From positions 1,302,001 to 1,366,000 of the forward strand of contig JADANN010000389.1 of assembly GCA_018806985.1 (NCBI GenBank): a DNA stretch of 64,000 nucleotides, read 5' to 3'. The position numbers and the translations under genes were made by a program. Shown here one piece after another: positions 56,380 through 64,000 of this stretch; the stretch's first letter is position 1, and each line of letters begins with the position of its first letter. The notes below the pieces were generated by a model. That model did no database searches and was not told the origin of the DNA. It saw only the letters and a list, made by a program, of their open reading frames with translations. Origin of the DNA: Angiostrongylus vasorum. Taxonomy: Eukaryota > Nematoda > Chromadorea > Rhabditida > Metastrongylidae.

Positions 56380-59300
56380 AGGAGGGAAGAGTTGATCGTG
56401 GACTAGACTAAAAGTTTGCTTCCCTGAGACGCAGGTGGAGCCAGAGAATGGGCTGTCTGTTTCTGCTGCAACGATATGGCAAATGCTTCTGTGTCTACGT
56501 TGCTATATTTATGCGTGCGTGCCTGGGTGAATTCTTGTTTATGCCGATACCTTTCTATGAGTCAACTCGGCCAAAAGCTTGCAATTCAAATAACAGGAAT
56601 TATACGAGAGACGGTTAGGGAGTCGCCTCTAAGAAATACTCTTCACTTCTACTGTGGGGAGACTTCAAACTACCCGTGAGTATACCCAACACTCACGCTC
56701 AGATCACGCCAGGCTATACATGTGTATCAAACGCTAAACACAGCGAAATAATTAGGAATCATGATTTCGACCCTGAAAGAGTCTCCGCCACGGCATCGTC
56801 GCGTAGGAAGAGTACGGAGAAACTGCGAAAATCTCGGGGGCCATTCCAGCCTGCCTAAATCTTAAAGGACTAAGAGGAGGATCCGTACGTATAATACACG
56901 AACACTTGCATCTGAACCCTCGATAGAAGACTTGATCATGCAGGCAGGAAGGGTAAGGTACGATGTCGGAGTGGCTAAGACGATAAAAGGTCGTCTACTC
57001 AATGCCGTGTATTACACCGGGTAAGAACTGTTCCTCGGAACGTGAAAAAAATAGAGGAGTTGATACCTTCGACGTTCTCGTCAACACGAGTTTGGCCATG
57101 AACATCGACTCATTCCAATAAGAAACAATCCGAATCGGACGTTTACGGTGAAAAGATGTGGATCAACAGCGGCTTTGGCAATCTTTGTCGTCTACGCACC
57201 GAAATAAAGCTATGACGAAGACGAAGTTGGATCCTTTTCATTGAACACCTCACAGATGATGCACGTATACGTGGCAGTGCTCTTTCATACATGCCAGCTG
57301 CTGCTATGACTATCCATTGATAATAGTTTGTTTTCAACGGATTACCTCTCCTGCAGCAGTTGGTATTATGTTAGCTAGCACAGCGATAGCTAAACAATTT
57401 TATTTATGACGTTCGGTTTGAAAGCCGTCCTGTATAAAAGATGCTTCATTCGTGCAGTGTTCACTGAAGAAGATTCCGCCTCGGTACGACTACGAAGATG
57501 CCATATCGAGTTTATGAACAATTGTGGACCACCGACTCAGATCATTGGCTCTGGTGAAGACGAAGACGTCGAAAAGTTAGTCGAAATAATATCTTTATAA
57601 ACCTAGCGTAAGCTCAACAATTTAAAAACATGTTAATTATTTTACCATCGAGGTTAAATAACGGTCGGTTTGAAAATTGGGACTTATTCAGTTCATTAGT
57701 CGGCTGTTGGGAAGACGTTGTCGATAACATCGACGAGGAATACGATCGGCTCATTCAACATCTCCCGTTAGCGCCGTAAAAGCTGAGAGTACGAAGGCCA
57801 CCAGGGAGGTCTGCTTACAGAAACACTTGTGCTGGTACGACAACGTTGAATTGAACGAACCACAGGCAACTGTCGCCGCATTTGCAGAACACTGCAGAAT
57901 GCCCATAAGAGGATCTCAAAAGCAGAACAGCAGAAGTTATGGTCAAAGCTGCAAAGGCTGAGAAAAAGCACTTACCAAACCAGTCGAAACTTCGTCGACT
58001 ACAAGACCACGATTCTTTAACTACGATGTCCTAACGAAACAGTTACAGATTCCAGAAAGGCTATGCAGAAAACCATTCGTGACTACTACTTGGCTCTCCT
58101 CAATAACCACGTCATTCTACTCTCATATGACATAAAGAGCATGGATATATCGTCCCACCGGTTCTCGCTTCCGAAATCCGACATGATTTTTCGTTATGAA
58201 GAAAAAAGAACCAGACAGGATAAGACCTGAACACCTAAAGAAGAAGATTCTTCCGCTAGTTCTCATCAACACACTGATTCGGCTTTTCATACGTTGGCTG
58301 TCAGAATGCAATGTTTCTTTTCAATGCAGAACCAAGAAGACAGTACTGTTGCTCAAGAAGGGTGACCTCTATAATAGCGACAACTATCGCCTAATCTGTT
58401 TGTTGTCTCTCATCCATAAACTCTTCGCTCGAGTCACCCTAAACAGGATTGACAAAACATTGGACGAAGGTCAGCCACTTGAACAAGCAGGATTTCGGAA
58501 AGCTTTCAGTAGCGTGGACCAAATCCACACAATAACAAGATTTATTCAAGTATAGCAAGAGTACGAGCGACCGCTCTGTCTCACTTTCATGGAAGTAGAG
58601 AAAGCTTTCTGCTCAGCTACAACTATATTAACAACGACTGCAAAAGAGGGGTTAGGCAAGGCGATACCATCTCGCCAAAATTATTTACCGCCACCCTCGA
58701 GAACGTGCTGGGAATTGCAGGAGATAACATGGAAAATCGATGGTCGACAATTGCACCATCTTTGCGTCGCTGATCACACCATTTTCAAAACACCAAACAT
58801 TAGCCAGGCGGAACTAATGCTTGGCGGTTTTGATAAAACCTGTGGAAAGATTGATCTTCGACTATATCCCACAAAAGCGATGTTCATCAGGAACCGACTG
58901 GCTTCGCATGCATCAATCACGCTCAATGGAATGAATATCTCCGAATGCTCGAGTTACTCAGCTGCAGAGTTAAGCAGGAAGAAGACAGCAGCATGCGGAG
59001 CTTTCAAGAGCATCGAGGATGTAGTGAAGAAAACAAAGAACACCTGACTCCATGCGCATCTTTTTCGACCCAACAATTCTTCCTGCTTTAACGTATGTTC
59101 AAAAACTTGTTCTCGCGTAAACAGGATGAAAGATCACTCAGCATTTTAGCATGCTCAATCAAAAGTACAATGCTGTACCACATATCACGCAAGTGAGAGA
59201 GGGAATTCGATGCTACGACTTAAGTCAACGATCAAAAGTCGGAGGCGCTATTCTATACGTCAAACTCTCGAAGGTAAACTGGCCAGGCGACGTAATGCGA

Positions 59301-59449
59301 ATGAACGACAACCGATGGAGAAGAGCCATTAGTGACTGGATTCCTCGGGATGTCAAACGTACTGCAGGAAGACCACCGACCCGATGGTCAGAGGTCTTCA
59401 CTAAAACCCTAGAAGAGAAATATGATGCTCAATGAGTCCATACAGCTTA

Positions 59450-60015
59450 TAGAGAACATTCTTCACGAACATTGGAATGTTCTCTATGTAAAACTTTTTC
59501 AAATACGTTCTCCCATGACCTTTCTCCATGACGATCTGATAACCTTATGTAAAACTTTTCAAATACGTCCTCCCATGACCTTTTTTCCATGACGATTTGA
59601 TAACCTTGTGTAAACCTTTTCAAATCTTGAGAAACGTTCCCAGCCCCCCATCTTTGCGCATACTGTAGCCTAACCCCCGCCTAGTGTAGCCTGACTTCGC
59701 CCAGCGCAAAAGGTACATAAACGGCTCCACGGTAAGCTAGCTCATGTCATAGCAATGCTGCCCAAGTCACCATGTCCTCTCCTCACATGTAGTAGAAGTC
59801 ATATGACAATCTCTTCACTGCACCTATTTATTACTTGTATCATTGTTGTATTAATTGTACAGTTGTACTGTTATGCCACAATTGTTGTATTATGATAAAC
59901 GGTCTAATTATCCAAGTTTGAGGTGTTCGGCATTGTGACTACTAAACGCAAGAAGTCCCGCGTGGCACAGACAAAGGCGAGCAGCTAATCCCGACCAAAT
60001 CTACGCAACAACTTG
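59450..60015. mobile_element. Insertion in LINE 3' end, possibly solo LTR
   Basis: Absent from the homologous LINE end at 43980-44050. It opens with a perfect 12-base inverted repeat (TAGAGAACATTC / GAATGTTCTCTA, 59450-59486), then three 60-base tandem units, then GTACATAAACGGCTCC resembling a TATA region. No coding sequence. A solo LTR with internal repeats would fit but no clear ends or target duplication were found. Confidence 0.35.
59485..59626. repeat. Tandem repeat, 60-base period
   Basis: Two and a third units beginning TATGTAAAACTTTTTCAAAT at 59485, 59545 and (variant) 59605, each containing CCCATGACCTTT and CCATGACGAT. Confidence 0.9.
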
Positions 60016-60184
60016 GTATTCCTATATCAACGAGCCGTCCCAACACAGCGAGTGGAACACACTGGGCTCTTCTTCCACGCGACAAGGAGAAATGGAAGGT
60101 TTACTAGCGCGCGCTCATGTCATGTGATGATCAACGGGACGAAAGGTGATGCAGGAGGATGACATAATATTGTAACAATAACGT

Positions 60185-60475
60185 TAAAAAGGATAAAGGA
60201 TAAAGCTCGACGTTGATCAATCCCTATGGGATGCGCCATGCATTCGACTTCACTAAGTATCGTTGGAGGTGACTGAATGCATATCTAACCTTTACAGTGA
60301 CTCCCGGTGGCCTACCGATGTATCGATCCAGTGCTGCTATCCTCGCAGACAAGTCTGGTACCAATTTGCCGATCCCGGAGGGACGGAAGCCTTAGTGGGC
60401 CATGGGCGCGGGGATCCATTCCACGTGCGTGTCGCGGTGGCGTCTCCAACCACTGCGCCACACGCGCCCTTACAA
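60185..60475 (-). mobile_element. SINE S1, full copy
   Basis: Tail GGATAAAGGATAAAGCTCG at the left. Head with GGGCGCGTGTGGCGCAGTGG (A box, read on minus) at the right and GGAATGGATCCCCGCGCCC as B box. Nearly intact, hence relatively young. Confidence 0.8.
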
Positions 60476-61430
60476 TAACGTTATAATAAAAAAATATAAC
60501 CATGTGGGACTATATTACATAAAAAGCCTCGTGTCTGCCGATCAGTAAAACAGCAATTTGTCGATCAATGCTGAGATAAATAGAAAATCGGTCCTAAAAA
60601 ATTTGTACACACTAGGTTCGACACTCGATCTCTGGTTGAGACCTGGTTGCAGTCTTATCATGCCTTTCTTCGAGATCCACATAGGAGTATCAAATTTGTT
60701 TAGGAGGATAGGAGCACCAATCTGATACATCAATACGTACTGAAAGTCGTTTTATAGACCAGATATGCATTCAATCACCTCTACGATTCTCAATGAAGTC
60801 TAATGCATGACACATTTCTCAGGGACCTATCAACGCCGAACATTTTACACTCTATTCAGTCAGGTGTTGAGCTGCAAGTTATGCTTGAATGTAGTAAGCC
60901 AACATATTTTTTTGAAATATTGTGACTGATATTCAGGATGTACTTACAGAAAAGAGGTAAAGACACGAACACTAGACAACGGTAGTACCGTGAACAGCGC
61001 CAACTGTTGTTGAGATGACAAAATTCACCAACTGGTACTCTCAGATGGAAATTATTATACTACCACGGTGATTGAATTATTGGAGTACTCGATCACTATT
61101 CTTGTACTAAGCATAAAGTTATGACAATAGACAGATTTGAAAATTTACTGGACTGCTTGAATTTTGCAGTGAATGAAAGGAGCAATGAAGAGAGGCTGTA
61201 TGGAGTGGATAGATTGATGTAGACGAAGATCTTTGTGTGCTACGTGTGCTACGCGGTTTTACAGGTCTATAAATTGTTGCGATGCAATCACCTCAAATTA
61301 GGAAATTAAGCCCTTACATTTAAACAATGGTAAGAAAAAAATAACCGCATAGTGGGACTAGCAAATGTAGCTGTATATAAACAATATATTTCATTTTTTT
61401 ACACGACCGAATACCACGTGTCCCACGTTG
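60476..61430. other. Intergenic, decayed SINE
   Basis: An S1-like remnant on the plus strand occupies about 60640-60845 (GATATGCATTCAATCACCTC, CAATGAAGTCTAATGCATGA). Otherwise nothing is recognised. Confidence 0.4.
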
Positions 61431-61434
61431 GGCC

Positions 61435-61760
61435 TATCCCAGCACTTCTTGCATTCTGTTCGTTTCTTCGCATCCACCACCCACGAAGGTCTTCGAACTT
61501 TTTTGCGCTTGGCTTCCGTTGTTGCTTGAGGAATTTTTTCGGGTTCTCACGAATGTCGTTTAACGCTGCTTAAATCGATTCTCCCTGGAGTCCTAGGATA
61601 GCCGTCGTGTTAGAGCGCACCCATCTGAATTAGGAGGGAATGAGCTTGTCCCAAACGAGTCTGGTGCTAATTTTCTGATTCCGGAGATATAAGAATCTTC
61701 GTGAGTCACGAGCAGGATCGAGCCAGTATCTTCCTATGTGCATCAAGCAGCGAAATTACT
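61435..61760 (+). repeat. Dispersed repeat family F plus SINE piece
   Basis: CACCCACGAAGGTCTTCGAA, CACGAATGTCGTTTAACG and GGAGTCCTAGGATAGCC mark family F. From 61630 the text GCTTGTCCCAAACGAGTCTGG resembles a reverse SINE body. Confidence 0.45.
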
Positions 61761-62670
61761 GCAGAGGTCATAGAAAAAAACCATAAAACGTTTTGAGAAC
61801 AGCTCTTCTGAGATTAAAGGTCATAGTGGAAGCTGCCGATTCAAAATAGTGTATGGTTGAAAAAAAATGCGCGATGAAAGAGACAATAGGAAGTAGGACA
61901 TATTTAAACCAATGAATACTGTCCACTCTGCCACTCCATACTTCTGCATTGAAACAAACGCGTATGATTGTGAGTGTTTAAAGTAACTACGATATTCGAT
62001 CGGTATGTCAAGTGGTTGTTGAGTAATCCACATATATGAAAATGAAACCGACTCGAAAAACGTCCTGCTCTTGAGATGCAAATCCTTAGGCAGCGACGGA
62101 ACCTGGTGTGCGATCAACGAGGTGCAAATCCTTAGGTAGCGAGGAAACCTGATGTGGGACCAAGGTTTTTTTTCGATCCCCTGCATATTTAATGTTTAGC
62201 AGGCACTCGCTCCTGTGTAAACACAATTGAATTGACGCTTTGAAACATAAAGAAATGTTAAAGAGTATAGACCACAGAAAACTTTGAGTATCACACATCT
62301 TTTACATGCATCTTTTTCCAATTTGGCTCGTATTTTTGAAACATCAATTACGATTTTTAGCAAAACATATGTGTATGACCGGAGATGAGCAACATAGCAC
62401 TTTTTATTCTAACGTAAAGATCAGCTTGCATTACTTTAGAAACAAAAGGAGTCCACGTAGGGTCAATTCTCCGTGACGAACACTACTCAACGCGAGAATG
62501 GGTGTAGAGCTGTAAACGAAGTGCTGCGATGCGAAACACCCACTATCATATAAATAGTTGACGCTTAACGCTGATACATTTATCTAACTATATGATGAGT
62601 TTTCACAATTTCTACGACTACCAGCAATCCCTTCATTCTCTCCGTTATTTTTTGTCCATGAAACTCTCCA
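61761..62670. other. Intergenic with short tandem duplication
   Basis: A 46-base unit starting TGCAAATCCTTAGG is duplicated at 62077 and 62123 (to about 62163). The minus-strand frame spanning it (61821-62186) has no recognisable features and is partly built from the duplication. Confidence 0.45.
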
Positions 62671-63154
62671 GATTTATGAATGCGTCGTTTTCTTGTTCAG
62701 CAATCGCGAGGTTGTTAAACAGCATACATTTACTTCCATACAAAAACACAATACAATACAACAGTAGCTGACGTTTCGGCAGTATCGCCTTCTTCAGAGC
62801 CTGGAAGGGTATACTGACATACAATTTACTAGGCCAAACGCTTCAATGACACTTACAAAAAGACGAAAAAACTCTATGGTAATTACATGGTCAACAGCTT
62901 CTCGAAAAAACTCACCGCTTTTTTACTTGCCTTCCCATGAGGAAGATTAGAACAGCTGATTATGGTCGCATAAGGTTGATGACTGCACCATCCCACATCA
63001 GAAATTGATGCGAACATACGGGGTCAGGTCGCGTATGACCTCTGGGCATTCATCCCTGCTATTCATTGTAGGGTTTTTGGCATTTATCCAAAAAGCCTCA
63101 AGAAGTTTTCGCGCTGGTGTTCTAGTCTCCTGCGCAAGGATATTGACTTTTACT

Positions 63155-63556
63155 TCAAAATCGTCCCCGCTGTGCTTTTTGTATCCTATGCGTGCCTAGT
63201 GGGGTACTTTGTCTTAGTTTTCGTTTGCCATCTAGGTGTTCTTTTATACGGATACACAAAGGCCTGCCCGTTTCGCCAATATATTCATCTCCGCAATTAT
63301 TACACGAGATCAGGTATATCGTACCTGAACTCATGCAATCACCGCCCCTGCCGTAAGGGCAGATTACGCAATTTGTTGTTTCGCATAGACGGTCATACAG
63401 GCGGTTACGAACTAACTGACGACGTAGAGTAGCCGGTGGTATTTCAACTATCGCTACCGATTCCTCTAGACCTGCCCTTCTTAAGCATCGTTTAATCGCT
63501 ACGCTTACTTCATCGCTAATAAAGGGCAGCATAAACGGGACTTTCTTTTTGGCCAA
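63155..63556 (-). CDS. GIY-YIG endonuclease of Penelope copy 2
   Basis: The open frame encodes [40 protein letters not shown], the Cys-containing NCVICPYGRGGDC and [20 protein letters not shown], i.e. GIY and YIG halves with the downstream Arg ([11 protein letters not shown]). It would nick DNA to prime reverse transcription. It lies in a different frame from the upstream reverse transcriptase, overlapping it by about 40 bases. Without a fusion it lacks its own good start. The frame shifts again near 63160. Confidence 0.8.
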   Translation of the reverse strand: MAKKKVPFMLPFISDEVSVAIKRCLRRAGLEESVAIVEIPPATLRRQLVRNRLYDRLCETTNCVICPYGRGGDCMSSGTIYLISCNNCGDEYIGETGRPLCIRIKEHLDGKRKLRQSTPLGTHRIQKAQRGRF

Positions 63557-63926
63557 GTGTTTCGCTTGGGCGCGTCGCTCTCCTTCTAAACTTATCTCGT
63601 GGGGTTACTATTTCGTAGCCATTGGAGATGGCTATTTGCCGAGCCAAGTCGCGCGATTCTTCCTTTAGTTCCCCGGTTGTGCACACAGAGGTGGCTGTTC
63701 GAAACATGTTTCTCACAAGCGCCCTCTTTGTGTGTGAAGGGTGGGAAGAAAGGAAGTGAACGAGGATGTTCTTGTTACTTGGCTTTCGGTACCACTTTGT
63801 CAGGTAACCGCTACTTGATAGGCTTATCTGGACGTTTAAAAACGGAAGCCAGTCTTTTCTCGGTTTCTCCCGGGTGAACTTAATGTACTCAGACTGCTCG
63901 TTCAATAATTCAAAGCATTTGTCCAT
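63516..63926 (-). CDS. Penelope reverse transcriptase C-terminal part, copy 2
   Basis: Encodes [60 protein letters not shown] through [13 protein letters not shown] and ends in a stop at 63516. It is the segment that follows the catalytic YVDD (visible in the same frame at 63955-63985, read on minus). Clearly homologous to 24944-25354. Confidence 0.85.
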   Translation of the reverse strand: MDKCFELLNEQSEYIKFTREKPRKDWLPFLNVQISLSSSGYLTKWYRKPSNKNILVHFLSSHPSHTKRALVRNMFRTATSVCTTGELKEESRDLARQIAISNGYEIVTPRDKFRRRATRPSETLGQKESPVYAALY

Positions 63927-64000
63927 CTCCTCCTGCGTAGAGAAGATGACAAAACAATCATCTACATATCTGCAGTAGAGTAGTGGCCGGAGATCGAGAG

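Larger units (their letters stand above)
56380..60130 (+). mobile_element. RTE-like LINE with nested insertion
   Basis: Plus strand: 5' leader at 56385-57000, endonuclease remnant at about 57060-57250, then reverse transcriptase (58196-58555: RPEHLKKKILPLVLINTLIR, VLLLKKGDLYNSDNYRLICL, VTLNRIDKTLDEGQPLEQAG). In 58589-59047 the catalytic FADD position reads VADH, so it is dead. The C-terminal tail [20 protein letters not shown] is at 59290-59435. The 3' UTR resumes at about 60020 after an insertion at 59450-60015. Confidence 0.85.
62676..64000 (-). mobile_element. Penelope-like retroelement copy 2, window-truncated
   Basis: Minus-strand copy entering from beyond the right edge. The 3' end at 62676-62960 is nearly identical to the ends of copy 1 (GCAATCGCGAGGTTGTTAAA, GACGTTTCGGCAGTATCGCC). 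Coding part 63155-64000. Better preserved than copy 1: the YVDD block (63955-63985) and the whole GIY-YIG core are intact in the visible part. Confidence 0.9.

Noticed and set aside
61821..62186. 121-codon minus frame as a gene
   Set aside because: Contains an internal 46-base duplication, has no recognisable domain and lacks clear splice or start context.
1..64000. CRISPR arrays, phage or bacterial defence systems, operons
   Set aside because: No regularly spaced repeats, no Shine-Dalgarno-led gene clusters, and the exon-intron structure is eukaryotic.

Overview
The window reads as nuclear DNA of a clade V parasitic nematode, probably a hookworm-type strongylid (inference). Protein-coding exons are short, end in GTAAGT- or GTGAGT-like donors, begin after TTTCAG-like acceptors, and lie in introns packed with transposon relics. 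There are no bacterial operons, CRISPR arrays or rRNA genes.

Two host genes can be supported. At 6823-7569 (+) is an intronless gene for a MIF4G-domain protein resembling MIF4GD/SLIP1. From 37814 down to 12269 (-) lies a divergent cation-chloride cotransporter of the SLC12 (NKCC/NCC/KCC) family. I pieced it together from 19 exons running from the first membrane helix to the stop codon. Most junction phases agree. Its N-terminus was not found, at least two small internal exons seem to be missing, and one exon has a 3' splice site without AG. Several positions that bind ions in studied NKCC/KCC proteins are changed. One intron of this gene (22220-27175) holds a whole antisense Penelope-like retroelement, and another (27292-32353) holds a 3 kb LINE.

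Nearly everything else is mobile DNA. There are Penelope-like elements with a reverse transcriptase and a GIY-YIG endonuclease (23310-26150; 62676-64000), a fold-back derivative (38470-39545) and termini of a second Penelope family. RTE-like LINE copies of at least two lineages lie at 7985-9330, 28690-31850, 43480-44105, 50540-53065 and 56380-60130. At least three tRNA-derived SINE families show A and B boxes and often sit as inverted dimers. A 380-400 bp interspersed repeat of unknown class occurs seven times. AT-rich microsatellites are common. The distal part (about 40-64 kb) has no host gene I can name, only two or three spliced-looking candidate exons on the minus strand near 39.6 and 40.7 kb.

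I found no previously undescribed multi-gene system. The most unusual items are the altered SLC12 paralogue with its AG-less acceptor, and the frame switch shared by two Penelope copies between reverse transcriptase and endonuclease.
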